The translations under genes were made by a program, and so were the position numbers. Of a stretch of DNA of 64,000 nt, positions 1 to 9,800 are shown piece by piece. The DNA is from Okeanomitos corallinicola TIOX110 (GTDB lineage Bacteria > Cyanobacteriota > Cyanobacteriia > Cyanobacteriales > Nostocaceae): positions 4,815,318-4,879,317 of the forward strand of contig NZ_CP150886.1 of NCBI RefSeq assembly GCF_038050375.1. The letters are read 5' to 3'. Below the pieces are notes generated by a model. It was not told where the DNA came from. It saw nothing but the letters and a program-made list of their open reading frames with translations, and did no database searches. The number at the start of each line of letters is the position of its first letter. Within the stretch, counting starts at the first letter, position 1.

Positions 1-98
1 TGGTTAAGGAAATGGTAAACAGATTAAATGGGAAAATTGTGGTTCAATGTATTGATCAAAAAATCACTTTTACTATTACATTCCCAAAAGATGTTTAA
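1..98 (+). CDS. C-terminal end of a sensor histidine kinase (partial)
   Basis: The left edge is open in frame 3 and ends at TAA 96-98. The 31 visible residues begin VKEMVNRLNGKI and end TFTITFPKDV. This is the usual last stretch of a HATPase_c domain: a helix after the G2 box, a GKI turn and a closing beta strand. The family call rests only on that tail, so the sensor domains and partner regulator are unknown. A GHKL ATPase of another class is possible but less likely. Confidence 0.45.
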   Translation, partial: VKEMVNRLNGKIVVQCIDQKITFTITFPKDV

Positions 99-157
99 AA
101 ACCGTAGCTATATAAAGTGATAGGTTTGGATTTGAGGTGGAAATATTTTGTTGCTAA

Positions 158-322
158 TTTTCAACTCCAGCAGAAGCATCACCCCAGTTTTACAGTCAAT
201 TAGAAAAGCAATTAAATGGTGCTAATCTTCAGAAGTATACTGAGTTTAGTAGAGACAAAAAACCAAGCAACGACAATCTCACAACTACTTTTAATGTTAT
301 CCACCTATTTCTAAATTTCTGA
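158..322 (+). pseudogene. Possible remnant of a coding region
   Basis: After a stop at 155-157, one frame reads 54 protein-like residues (FSTPAEASPQFYSQLEKQLN, continuing into a polar stretch with a TTTF motif) and stops at 320-322. It has no start codon and no full-length domain, and its last 26 bases overlap the 3' end of the lipoprotein gene on the other strand. The amino-acid make-up looks like real protein, so it may be the C-terminal debris of a decayed gene. No family is recognised. It could also be chance. Confidence 0.2.
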
Positions 323-947
323 AAATTAAATCTTCTCTTGCTGAAAATCCATCTACATATTCTATTGGTAAATGGGTAATTACATAAAATACTTTACCCT
401 TTTCTGCTCCAATATAAATATCACCAACAATATCTTTACCTTTACTAAAAGCAATCTTTTCTTTTACCCAGGGATAGGTTAATTTATTATTACGATTTAC
501 TATTTTCCATTTATTACTAGCAATTAAACCATTCTCACCATTAATAAAATTTTTGACTGCTTCTATATTTTGTAATTGCTCTGGAAAGACGATTTTAAGA
601 TAAGCATCTTCATTTTTCACCCCCCCAAAGTTAACAATAAATTTCACTTCTTTTTGCTGTGCTGAAGTTTCAGTTGCTACTACAAAATCTTCTGGGGGAA
701 AGTAGGTACTGAATAAATTTTTGTCTTCGTATAATTTCAAGTCAATAGAATTTTTTTCCCCTTCCACAAGGATTGTAGCTGTTTTACTAGGAGGTTTTTG
801 TGATGATTTGCTATCAATAACTACTGTTTTATCTTCAGTAATTACTCTATTGTCTGACGTAGCTTTTTGTTGAGATTCAGAATTACAAGCAGTAACAGAA
901 ATTAGTAAAGTGACAACTGATATTAATTTGATAAATTGAATATTCAT
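297..947 (-). CDS. Predicted lipoprotein, unknown function
   Basis: The 216-residue product starts at an ATG with a short positive N-region, a hydrophobic core (residues 7-20) and the lipobox SVTAC. It should therefore be processed by signal peptidase II and lipidated on Cys21. A Ser/Thr/Lys-rich linker (about 22-60) precedes a mixed alpha/beta part of about 150 residues that contains IVNFGG and VFPEQLQNIEAV. No enzymatic motif or known family is recognised. The gene stands alone: its nearest minus-strand neighbour is apcD, more than 500 bases upstream. The lipobox is clear; any role would be a guess. Confidence 0.7.
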   Translation of the reverse strand: MNIQFIKLISVVTLLISVTACNSESQQKATSDNRVITEDKTVVIDSKSSQKPPSKTATILVEGEKNSIDLKLYEDKNLFSTYFPPEDFVVATETSAQQKEVKFIVNFGGVKNEDAYLKIVFPEQLQNIEAVKNFINGENGLIASNKWKIVNRNNKLTYPWVKEKIAFSKGKDIVGDIYIGAEKGKVFYVITHLPIEYVDGFSAREDLIFRNLEIGG

Positions 948-1480
948 GTTTTGGTAGACGTATTATTTTTTTACTACAATTTTTCTCTGTTTAACACAAA
1001 AGTGTTATGCGATTAACCATCAAGATGATTTACTTTTACTGATTTTATAAAGTGAACATTCTCTACACTAATTTATGACAAAAAAAGTGATTAAACTCCC
1101 TGATAAATATGATTATAATCACAATTTTCTATGATTAAGATCCTCCTACAATAATTGGCATATTGGCATAATTAGGAATATCTAAACTCTAGCCGAGTCA
1201 TTAATAGGGAACACAACTAACGGCCGACAGCCTACTGTCGGTTTTTTGTTATTTAAAAAATTATTCAATTCACAATTAGTATCTACACATAAGATATCCC
1301 CACAACTTATTAATAACTTGACATATATTTTGCCATAGCCACTACTAAGCGTGGGGAAATTATGATCAAATGAAGAATCTTATCGGTAGTATTAAGTGAA
1401 TTATCTGCCTCTAGGGCGATCGCTAATTTTTCACTTTAGTTTGCTGTAATTCTACTAATCGAATTACCACAAATCTCAGA
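948..1480. other. 533-bp intergenic region with an orphan terminator
   Basis: No open reading frame of note lies between the lipoprotein gene and apcD. It holds a plus-strand terminator (1223-1247), one HIP1 palindrome GCGATCGC (1416-1423) and, just past the apcD stop, a weak inverted repeat GTAATTC-N8-GAATTAC without a T-run. A possible short plus-strand transcript is discussed in the findings. Confidence 0.6.
1223..1247 (+). terminator. Intrinsic terminator with no gene in front of it
   Basis: The stem CCGACAG/CTGTCGG with a short loop is followed directly by TTTTTTG. On the minus strand there is no T-run, so it works only for plus-strand transcription. No plus-strand gene lies within 900 bases upstream. 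Confidence 0.7.
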
Positions 1481-1966
1481 TTAAGACATCGCTTGAATGA
1501 TGTAATTAAAGTAAGGTGCTGCTGCTGCTGCATCTTCTGCACCTAGTAAATCCAAAGATGCTTGTTTGAGACAGTTGATAGCTTCAACCATACCAGGAAC
1601 AGGAACACCCAGGGAGTTGTACATTTCCCGCACACCTATCAAACCGATTTTTTCGATAGGGCCTTTGTCACCAGCAAGTACGCCATAGGTAATCAGGCGC
1701 AGGTACCAGCCAAAGTCACGGATACATAAAGCACGTTGTTTATCTCCGTAAGCATTACCGCCAGGGGCAATAAAATCAGGGCGCTTTTGCCACAGTTTTT
1801 TGGTTGCTTCCTGAACAATCTTTTTTTCATTTTCGGATAGGGTAGCAGCGATTCTAGTCCGCTGTTCACCAGTTTTCAGAAATTCTTTGATACTTTTGAG
1901 TTCACCACTGCTAGGGTAACGCAGTTCGTCATCAGCTTGGAGAATAACTTGGCTAATTACAGTCAT
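1481..1966 (-). CDS. apcD: Allophycocyanin alpha-B subunit
   Basis: ApcD replaces one alpha subunit in the phycobilisome core and acts as a long-wavelength terminal emitter, passing energy mainly toward photosystem I. The 161-residue product has the typical ApcD start [18 protein letters not shown], the phycocyanobilin-binding Cys81 in [12 protein letters not shown], and the ending [14 protein letters not shown] five codons upstream is in frame, but the ATG at 1966 gives the family length of 161 and the family N-terminus, so it was chosen. The C-terminal half has a run of five alanines ([10 protein letters not shown]) where relatives usually have acidic residues. It is monocistronic here; other phycobilisome core genes are not in the window. 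ApcD rather than ApcA is judged from the N-terminus. Confidence 0.93.
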   Translation of the reverse strand: MTVISQVILQADDELRYPSSGELKSIKEFLKTGEQRTRIAATLSENEKKIVQEATKKLWQKRPDFIAPGGNAYGDKQRALCIRDFGWYLRLITYGVLAGDKGPIEKIGLIGVREMYNSLGVPVPGMVEAINCLKQASLDLLGAEDAAAAAPYFNYIIQAMS

Positions 1967-2051
1967 GATTATGGCAGTCAAATGAAATATTATTATTTGC
2001 TAGTTTACCTATTTCGCGGTACAGAAGTGAAGGGTATGGGAAAATGGGAGT

Positions 2052-2093
2052 TGGTAATAGGTGATTGGTAATAGGTGATTGGTGATTGGTAGT
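2052..2093. repeat. Short tandem repeat of GGTAATA/GGTGATT units
   Basis: Heptamers of the form GGTAATA and GGTGATT alternate about six times upstream of rlmD. Short heptameric repeats of this kind (STRR-like) are common in intergenic DNA of filamentous cyanobacteria. Similar short runs occur near 5285-5320. Confidence 0.6.
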
Positions 2094-2168
2094 TAGTAAA
2101 AATTAATATTTTTTAACTTTTATCAATTCTCCATTCGAGCTTTTCCGTTACTAATGACTAATGACTAA

Positions 2169-2288
2169 TATACTAAGTGCGGGTGGGAAATACACTTTTG
2201 TTAAATTACGAAAAACCCAGATGTGTAAGGGTTTATCACTGCTAAACCCCTACCTGCAAAATCAAACTATTAAGCCGTTTTCAGTATA
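2169..2288 (+). mobile_element. 120-bp MITE-like element, copy 1
   Basis: This 120-bp block matches the reverse complement of 11154-11273 over its full length without a gap (95 of 120 positions by hand alignment). It begins TATACTAA and ends TCAGTATA, giving terminal inverted repeats, and has an internal hairpin around GGGTTTA/TAAACCC. It is flanked by identical 12-bp sequences ACTAATGACTAA at 2157-2168 and 2289-2300; the second contains the rlmD start codon. It encodes no protein. A non-autonomous mobile element is the simplest reading; it could also be an older structured repeat. Confidence 0.65.
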
Positions 2289-2292
2289 ACTA

Positions 2293-3654
2293 ATGACTAA
2301 CACAGCTTGGCGACAGGGTGAAACAATAGAAGTAGAGATTTCCGATTTAAGCGACACTGGGGATGGTGTAGGACGCTTTGATCAGCGTGTGGTTTTTGTT
2401 CCTGATACAGTTCCTGGCGATCGCATCCTGGTTAGACTTCTACACGTTAAACCCAAATATGCTCATGCCACCCTTAAACAAATTCTCATAGAATCGCCCC
2501 AACGCATCCGCCCTAGCTGCATAGTCGCTGATAAATGTGGTGGTTGTCAGTGGCAGCACATAAATTATAATTATCAACTCCAAGCTAAACAGAATCAAGT
2601 AATTCAAGCTTTAGAAAGAATTGGCGGTTTTAATCATCCACCAGTAGATCCAGTCTTAACAACCACTTCATCCTTGGGTTATCGCAATAAAGTCACCTAT
2701 CCTCTAGGAATCTCAGCTACAGGACAGATTCAAGCTGGTTACTACCAAAAAGGTAGTCATCACATCATTAACCTCAATCAATGTCCTATTCAAGATCAAC
2801 GCTTAAACCCTTTATTAGCTGAAATTAAACAGGATATTAAACAGCAAGGTTGGTCAATTTATGATGAAAACCGCCACCAAGGAGAAATTCGCCATCTGAG
2901 TTTACGTATTGGCCGCCGTACAGGACAAATTCTCCTCACCTTAGTAGTCAAAAACGGAAAATTGCCAGGAATTGAAAACCAGGCACAACAGTGGTTACAG
3001 CGTTATCCCCAGCTAGTAGGAGTTTGCCTAAATCGCAATAGCGATCGCACAAATGCTATATTTGGGAAAGAAACAACCTGTATCACTGGAATTCCTTACC
3101 TGACAGAACAATTTGCAGGACTAGAATTTCAAATCCGTCCAGATACATTTTTTCAAGTGTATACAGAAACGGCTGAAGCACTTTTACAAGTCATTCAGAC
3201 AGAACTCAATTTACAAGGTAATGAAACCATACTTGATGCCTATTGTGGCATTGGCACTTTAACCTTACCCCTAGCCAAACAATCCCAAAAAATAGTCGGC
3301 TTAGAAGTTCAATCAGCCGCAGTAGAACAAGCTATTTTAAACGCCCAGAATAACGGAATCAACAATGTTAAGTTTCTTGTAGGAGCAGTAGAAAAAATTC
3401 TTCCCAGTCTAGACATTGTACCAGATATTGTATTACTTGATCCGCCCAGGAAAGGATGTGACACTAATGTCATCAAATCCTTACTTGACCGGAAACCTCA
3501 CCGCATCGTTTACGTCAGCTGTAAAGTAGCCACCCTAGCCCGTGACTTAAAAATGCTGTGTGAACAAGGGTCATACCAGTTGACAAAAGTACAACCAGCA
3601 GACTTTTTCCCCCAAACATCTCACGTTGAAACCGTGGCATTTTTAGAAAGATGA
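2293..3654 (+). CDS. rlmD: 23S rRNA (uracil-5-)-methyltransferase, RlmD/RumA family
   Basis: The enzyme transfers a methyl group from S-adenosylmethionine to C5 of a uracil in 23S rRNA. The 453 residues show an N-terminal TRAM domain (about 5-65), iron-sulphur cysteines (C76, CGGC at 82-85, C164), the SAM-binding loop AYCGIGTLTLP (about 316-326), DPPRKGC (about 383) and the catalytic cysteine in YVSCKVATLARDL. It ends with the usual TSHVETVAFLER. Length fits the family. The ATG at 2293 lies four bases after the right end of the 120-bp element, inside its flanking direct repeat, so the leader of this mRNA is probably made of that element. The exact target base (U1939, U747 or a tRNA site) cannot be told from sequence alone. 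Confidence 0.88.
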   Translation: MTNTAWRQGETIEVEISDLSDTGDGVGRFDQRVVFVPDTVPGDRILVRLLHVKPKYAHATLKQILIESPQRIRPSCIVADKCGGCQWQHINYNYQLQAKQNQVIQALERIGGFNHPPVDPVLTTTSSLGYRNKVTYPLGISATGQIQAGYYQKGSHHIINLNQCPIQDQRLNPLLAEIKQDIKQQGWSIYDENRHQGEIRHLSLRIGRRTGQILLTLVVKNGKLPGIENQAQQWLQRYPQLVGVCLNRNSDRTNAIFGKETTCITGIPYLTEQFAGLEFQIRPDTFFQVYTETAEALLQVIQTELNLQGNETILDAYCGIGTLTLPLAKQSQKIVGLEVQSAAVEQAILNAQNNGINNVKFLVGAVEKILPSLDIVPDIVLLDPPRKGCDTNVIKSLLDRKPHRIVYVSCKVATLARDLKMLCEQGSYQLTKVQPADFFPQTSHVETVAFLER

Positions 3655-4110
3655 CCAAATCACTAGATACTCATGAATTCTCATCAAAAGATTAAATCAT
3701 CAAAAATTTAGTAGTCTAGTGAATAGTAATAATGCTACTATCGGAATAGCATAGAAATTAAAAATTCTTTTAAAGCGATTAAATCAGCATGGACTTTGAA
3801 TCCAAAAAGGTGAATCAAATGGCGTAAATTATTAAGAGGCTGAAAAAATAAATGCTGATCTACTGAATCAAAGTAGTAAATAGTAATAGATAACTTGTTA
3901 ACTGTAAATTAGCAAAAAAATTACTAAAGCCAAATTATAACTAAGCAAATGTCACTTACACTCAAGTCAATGCTCCCCAGCATTTTCAAAAATTAGTTTT
4001 ACAGACGCAAGTTTTAAGACAAAATGACCACCTAAATTTTCATCAGATTATTAAGGTGTTTGTAACAGCGAACAAATGTCTAGCTAACTAAAAGCTACGG
4101 GGTTTCTCTT
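3655..4110. other. Intergenic region, nothing recognised
   Basis: This 456-bp stretch lies between rlmD and the next plus-strand gene. It has no coding frame longer than a few codons, no T-run hairpin and no palindrome that stands out. The last bases before the GTG at 4111 (CTACGGGG) could serve as a weak ribosome-binding site. Confidence 0.6.
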
Positions 4111-4560
4111 GTGATTACCATTTCTCTACGTCCAGTCGGACGCTCTTGGGGTACTATTAGTTTTGCCTCGACTCTTTATTTGTGTCCAATATTAGACTTA
4201 TTATTGGCAGAAGTTCCTGCCAAATTACAAGCAGAACTGCGGTTAGGACTTCAAGAAGCCCTAGTTAACGCAGCTAAACACGGTAATAATCTTGATCCAA
4301 GTAAATTAGTAGTAGTTCGTTTTTCCCTTATAGATAATCAATATTGGTGGGTTATTTCAGATCAAGGTAGTGGTTTTACTCCCTATTGTGACTCTGAGAA
4401 TGACCCCACAGACTACTTACCACCAGATGAATCAGAAAATGGTAGAGGTATGACTCTACTACATCAAATATTTGATCAAGTAGAGTGGAATCGCAAAGGC
4501 ACAGAATTAAGACTTTGTAAACAACTAGAAACTAGGCGGTTACTATCTTTACTGAGATAA
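4111..4560 (+). CDS. Anti-sigma factor-type ATP-binding protein (HATPase_c_2, RsbW-like)
   Basis: Proteins of this family bind ATP with a GHKL fold and act as serine kinases or anti-sigma factors in partner switching. The 149 residues show the N-box EALVNAAKHGN (about 49-59), the G1 box DQGSGF (about 83-88) and the G2 box ENGRGMTLL. Start is GTG at 4111; no better ATG lies upstream. The gene stands alone, with no STAS antagonist or sigma factor beside it. A second protein of the same type is encoded at 37670-38119 next to a phosphatase, so the two may share partners, but that is inference. Confidence 0.78.
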   Translation: MITISLRPVGRSWGTISFASTLYLCPILDLLLAEVPAKLQAELRLGLQEALVNAAKHGNNLDPSKLVVVRFSLIDNQYWWVISDQGSGFTPYCDSENDPTDYLPPDESENGRGMTLLHQIFDQVEWNRKGTELRLCKQLETRRLLSLLR

Positions 4561-4613
4561 AGGAATAAGATGCAGGGCGTAGTGGAAGAATATTTTCCCC
4601 ATCTCCCCATCTC

Positions 4614-4874
4614 TTAACTTTTACCGTGAGTAGGACAGGGAGGGGCAGAAACAGACTTATTTAACCAGCCCACAGCCTGTTCTAACCTGACTTGAGCCTC
4701 TTGAGGTTCATTTTTAGCCAAAAACACCATCGCAGCCGCCACAAGCTCACTAGCGCGGGCATTGCGGTTAGACTTGAGACGATGCCAATCACAGGAAGAA
4801 ATTGTTAATCTTTCCATCAAGGCTTGGGCAAGTTCTAAAGTAGTGACATCATGTAAGGGGCTGATTTGAGACAT
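4614..4874 (-). CDS. Small conserved cyanobacterial protein, unknown function
   Basis: The product is 86 residues, mostly helical, with no signal peptide or membrane segment. It reads like a compact helical bundle: ELAQALMERL, then WHRLKSNRNARASELVAAAMVFL, then EAQVRLEQAVGWL. It ends SAPPCPTHGKS, where Cys and His sit close together and could bind metal. An in-frame TTG seven codons upstream is possible, but the ATG at 4874 (MSQISPL) is preferred. It looks like a short protein family I associate with cyanobacteria (possibly DUF6439), but I cannot confirm the name. It is divergent from the next gene with 66 bases between starts. Confidence 0.6.
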   Translation of the reverse strand: MSQISPLHDVTTLELAQALMERLTISSCDWHRLKSNRNARASELVAAAMVFLAKNEPQEAQVRLEQAVGWLNKSVSAPPCPTHGKS

Positions 4875-4940
4875 AAGACTAAGTAGAGAATTCAAAGTAA
4901 CAGTTATGATTTAATCATCATAACCAATTAGCAGTAACCA

Positions 4941-5285
4941 ATGACCCAACCAGAAGAAAAGCAGCAGTCAGAATTTGAACAGGAACTGGAAGAAGTAGAA
5001 ACTTCCCTGGGACTGTTAAAAGAAAGATATGCCCAAGTGCAGCGAGATCAAAAGCAAAAGGCACAATGGCAACAAGAAATCAAAAATATTCAACAAAATA
5101 AGTATAAGACACCAGAAATAAAAACTGAATTAGAACGGCTAGAAAAAGAATTAGAATTGTTAGAGATTAATCTAGAAAGTCAGTTATTTTCTTGGAAAAG
5201 TCTGAACAGACCCTTTTGGCAAGCTGTCCGCTTCGGTGGCTTGGGCATTCTGATGGGTTGGTTATTAAAATCTTCAATTGGGTAA
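4941..5285 (+). CDS. Coiled-coil protein with a C-terminal membrane anchor
   Basis: The 114 residues are very rich in Glu, Gln and Lys. Residues 5-80 form a predicted coiled coil with leucines at heptad spacing (ERLEKELELLEINLESQL). A hydrophobic stretch near the C-terminus (AVRFGGLGILMGWLL, about 94-109) could be a single tail-anchor. No family is recognised. It starts at ATG 4941, divergent from the gene at 4614-4874 and 127 bases ahead of asnS on the same strand. A scaffold or tethering role would fit the architecture but is not shown. Confidence 0.6.
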   Translation: MTQPEEKQQSEFEQELEEVETSLGLLKERYAQVQRDQKQKAQWQQEIKNIQQNKYKTPEIKTELERLEKELELLEINLESQLFSWKSLNRPFWQAVRFGGLGILMGWLLKSSIG

Positions 5286-5412
5286 TTGATAATTGGTGGT
5301 TGGTGATGGAGTGATTTGATTAATTTCTCTAACTCCCCAACTCTCCAACTTCTATCACCTATTTTGTTAGAATTAGTGTTATGTATAGTTAAAAAAATCA
5401 AAATTGTAGAAA

Positions 5413-6804
5413 ATGATTAAAAACCGCATTGCCGAAATATTAAAAACAGGTCAACCGGAAGAAAGCTTAACAGTTAAAGGTTGGGTCAGAACAAAACGTG
5501 AATTAAAAGGATTTGCGTTTTTAGAAATTAACGATGGTTCTAGTTTAGCTAACTTACAGATAGTTATTAATCAAGATTTACCAGATTACGAAGCAATATT
5601 AAAACAGATAAATACAGGCGCTTCCGTAGAAGTAAATGGAACATTAGTTGCATCTCAAGGAAAAGGACAAAGAGTAGAACTAAAAGCAGAAGCAGTAAAA
5701 GTTTACGGAGACGCTAATCCTGAAACCTATCCTCTGCAAAAGAAACGTCATTCCTTTGAGTTTTTAAGAACCATTGCCCATTTACGAGGTAGAACTAACT
5801 CCTTTGGTGCAGTATTTCGGGTGAGAAATGCTTGCGCTACTGCCATTCATCAATTTTTCCAACAACGGGGTTTTATGTGGGTACATACTCCCATAATTAC
5901 CGCCAGTGACTGTGAAGGTGCAGGAGAATTATTTAGTGTTACCAATTTAGATTTAAAAAAAGTTCCGCGTACAGAAAATCAAGAAATTGATTATAGTCAA
6001 GACTTCTTTAGTAAACCTGCTTATTTAACAGTAAGTGGACAACTAGAAGCCGAAATTATGGCGATGGCATTTAGTAACGTTTACACCTTTGGGCCTACTT
6101 TTCGGGCTGAAAATTCTAACACTTCACGTCATTTAGCCGAATTTTGGATGGTTGAACCAGAGATGGCCTTCTGTGACTTAGAAGGAGATATGGACTTAGC
6201 AGAAGAGTTTCTCAAACATATCTTTAAATATGTGATGGAAACCTGCCCAGAAGACATGGAATTTTTCAATCAAAGAATTGATAAAACCGTCTTAGAAACC
6301 GCAGATAATATTATTAATAATCAATTTGAACGTTTAACTTATACCGATGCAGTCAAACTGTTAGAAAAAGCAGATGTGAAATTTGATTATCCCGTAAGTT
6401 GGGGTGCAGATTTACAATCAGAACATGAACGTTATTTAGCCGAACAATTGTTTAAAAAACCTGTCATTGTTACAGATTATCCTACCCAAATTAAAGCCTT
6501 TTATATGCGGTTGAACGATGATGAAAAAACCGTCCGAGCAATGGATATTCTTGCCCCAAAAATAGGCGAAATCATTGGTGGTTCGCAACGGGAAGAAAGA
6601 TTAGATATCTTAGAAAAACGGATATTAGCCCAAGGGATGAAATTAGAAGACTTATGGTGGTATTTGGATTTACGTCGTTATGGTACAGTTCCCCATGCTG
6701 GTTTTGGTTTGGGGTTTGAAAGATTGGTACAGTTTATGACAGGTATGGGGAATATTCGGGATGTAATTCCTTTCCCTCGTACACCCCAAAATGCGGAGTT
6801 TTAA
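5413..6804 (+). CDS. asnS: Asparaginyl-tRNA synthetase
   Basis: This class II synthetase charges tRNA-Asn with asparagine in the cytoplasm. The 463 residues have an N-terminal anticodon-binding OB fold ([21 protein letters not shown], about 21-42) and a catalytic core with motif 2 around [20 protein letters not shown] and motif 3 [12 protein letters not shown] near the C-terminus, followed by the typical ending [15 protein letters not shown]. Length is normal. A hairpin with a T-run (6840-6871) closes the transcript. The next gene is convergent. Confidence 0.95.
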   Translation: MIKNRIAEILKTGQPEESLTVKGWVRTKRELKGFAFLEINDGSSLANLQIVINQDLPDYEAILKQINTGASVEVNGTLVASQGKGQRVELKAEAVKVYGDANPETYPLQKKRHSFEFLRTIAHLRGRTNSFGAVFRVRNACATAIHQFFQQRGFMWVHTPIITASDCEGAGELFSVTNLDLKKVPRTENQEIDYSQDFFSKPAYLTVSGQLEAEIMAMAFSNVYTFGPTFRAENSNTSRHLAEFWMVEPEMAFCDLEGDMDLAEEFLKHIFKYVMETCPEDMEFFNQRIDKTVLETADNIINNQFERLTYTDAVKLLEKADVKFDYPVSWGADLQSEHERYLAEQLFKKPVIVTDYPTQIKAFYMRLNDDEKTVRAMDILAPKIGEIIGGSQREERLDILEKRILAQGMKLEDLWWYLDLRRYGTVPHAGFGLGFERLVQFMTGMGNIRDVIPFPRTPQNAEF

Positions 6805-6839
6805 TAGTTAGTTGTATTTCAGATTATTTTTGATTTCAG

Positions 6840-6871
6840 ATACCCAACATGGAAATAGTTGGGTATTTTTT
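6840..6871 (+). terminator. Intrinsic terminator of asnS
   Basis: The 9-bp stem ATACCCAAC/GTTGGGTAT has a 9-base loop and is followed by a T-run of seven. It lies 36 bases after the asnS stop and 12 bases before the stop of the convergent gene. Confidence 0.8.
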
Positions 6872-6882
6872 GTGGAGAAGTT

Positions 6883-9800
6883 TTAAGCTATGGATTGTAA
6901 ATTGAATTGAACAATCATATCGTTAAAATCTTCATCACCACCACCTCTGATATCTTCAAAACCAAAGGTATTATCTCCTAAAAGACGAACATGATCTATC
7001 CCATCAGAATTAGCACCTAAATATGTAAAGTAAACTGCTGGGTCATTACTTGCATTACCATCAAGAATAGCATCGGGTCTACCATCTACAATTAAGAATG
7101 GTACATAAATTGCACCACCTTCTAAAGTGCCAGTGAAAGTTGCTGTTCCTCCATTAGCAACACTCAATCCAAAATTACTTAAATGTTGATTAACAGCGGC
7201 TTGGGTATAACCTGCTTGTCCTGGTAAAAGATCAGCTGCACCATCACCATCAACATCAATTCCACCGTTTGCATCAGTGACTTTATAGAAACCGACATAG
7301 TTATCAAATGCTGCTTCTCGATAGACTGTAAATTCAGCATTTACTGCACCAACTAAGTCACGTAAATCAATATTTTCACCTTGGGGACGGTCTTGTAACG
7401 CAGTACCTAAAGGTAAAGGATTATCTGTGGCTTTAATGTTGACTACTAAATCATTAAAATTCTGAGCATTATCGGCATCATATTCCCAAGCAAGAGAAAA
7501 ATTATCCTCACTTAATTCTGTAATTCTTAGGGTTGATGAATCTGGGAAAATCACATTATTAAGAGGAGTAGTTCCCGCTTGGAGAGAATCAGTTGAACCA
7601 TTTCTAACAAGATAGAATCTCAAGTTATCATTGTTATTAAATCCTAATAACTTGTTAACTTCGCTAATATCAAATTCGTTGGGAATTTTAGAAATTGTTG
7701 AGAAAATGATTTTACTTCTGGTTAATGCGGCTTCAGTATATCCAGCTTGTCCAGGGTTAATACCATCAATTGCACCCTGTTCATTATCAACGGTAAATAC
7801 TGCTATTTCATTAACATCATTAGAATCTTTTCCTGTTAGTTTTACTTCCAGTCTAGCTGTAGTATTTTGGCTTTCAATTCTGAAGACATCATCACTAACT
7901 TGGACTAATCTGGTGGCTAGAGATTCTCCACCTCCATTATTTTCGCTACCACTACCACTATTATTATTTTGATCATCTTCGTTAATATCATTCACATTAA
8001 TAGTGAATTGTTTAACCAAAGAAAGTCCACCTGCATCTGTGGTAACAACACTAATGTTGTAACTGGACTTAGTTTCAAAATCGGGAGATTGTTTAATTTT
8101 TAAACTTTCACCATCAATAACAAAAGCATCATTATCAGGATAATTTTCATCATTATCTAAGCTATAGGTAAAGCTATCATCGGCATTTGCATCGGTGGTT
8201 GTTAATGTACCAATGACTGCATTATCTCCTGCATTTTCATCAACAGCAGTGATACTTAAAGTTAAATCGGTAGGTGCTGTATTTTCATTACCACTATTTT
8301 CATCTACATCATTGATATTGATGGTAAATTCCTTCTGATAGGAAAGTCCACCTTGATCTGTGGTTGTGACTCGGATAGTGTAACTGGACTTAGTTTCAAA
8401 ATCAGGAGATTGTTTAATTTTTAAACTTTCACCTTCAATGATAAAAGCATCATTATCACCAAAACCAGCATCTAAGGTATAGGTAAAATCCTGAACTTTT
8501 ACATTTGGATCAACTGTAGTGAATTGACCAATAACTGCATTATTTCCTACATTTTCATCAACAGTATTGTTGCTTAAAGTTAAATCTGTAGGTGCATTAT
8601 TGACACCAAAAATTACATAGCTTTCACCAGCACCAGAGGAAGCAAAGGGAGCGCTAATAATTAGATCAGAAATTCCATCACCATTTACATCTCCTCCACC
8701 GCCGACAGAAATACCTAAATTATCACCAGCTAATTTACCATTGATGACAAAGCCGTTAGTACCATCAATATCAGCGAGATTGATAGAAGCAGTCAAGTTA
8801 CTGTTACCAAATACCACGTAACTTTGACCGGAACTTTGACCATTTGGATCGGCATTATTGGCACTTATTAATAAGTCGTCAATACCATCACCACTGACAT
8901 CTCCGATACCGCTAACAGAAAATCCAGAATTATCAAATTCGTTAATACCATTGATGATAAAACCGTTATTACCATCAAGTGCAATTTGGGTCAGGTCTAA
9001 ATTAGTATTGAAGTTACCATTTTTGCCAAAAATGACATAAGTAATACCTGAATTAATTACACCATTAGCATCATCGTCATGAGCGCCAATAATTAAATCA
9101 TCAATACCATCGTTATTGATATCTCCAGCGCTGCTAACTGAGAAGCCGAATTTAGAATCTCCTACACCGTTAATAATGAAACCGTCATTAATATTGAGGT
9201 TATCAATATCAAGACTAGGGCTAAAACTTCCTTCTTTCCCATAAATTATGTATGCTTGACCAGAATTTGTGCCATTGGGAGTAGCTTGAGGAGCGCCAAT
9301 AATTAAATCATCAATACCATCATTATTGATATCTCCTGCACTACTAACGGATAAACCTGAATAGTCTTCTATCCTGTTACCGTTGATAACAAAGCCGTTG
9401 CTACCATCTAAATTGTTGAGGTTAAAGTTGGCATTAAAGTTACTGCTACCAAATACTATATAGGTCTGTCCGGGTTTACCATTATTAGTTGTATAGGCAT
9501 TAGGAGCGCCAATAACTAGATCATCAAAACCATCATTATTAATGTCTCCTGCATTGCTGACAGAGTAACCTAATAGGTCTTGTGTTGTTAAACCTCTGAT
9601 GGTAAAACCATTATTACCATTAAGAGTAGATGGATCTATGATGGGTGTGGAACTAAAACTTCTTTTACCAAAGATGATATAGCTAGATCCAATATTTTCT
9701 TTGTTATTTCTATCAGCAAAAGGAGCGCCAACAATTAAGTCTTCAATACCATCGCCGTTAACGTCTCCTGCTGCACTTACAGCACGGCCTAATGCTTCAC

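Noticed and set aside
2205-2290. Riboswitch in the rlmD leader
   Set aside because: The structure is fully explained by the 120-bp element, which also occurs past the amidase gene where no riboswitch would act.
7631-7972. 113-codon frame opposite the FG-GAP gene
   Set aside because: It is the antisense shadow of a well-supported gene.
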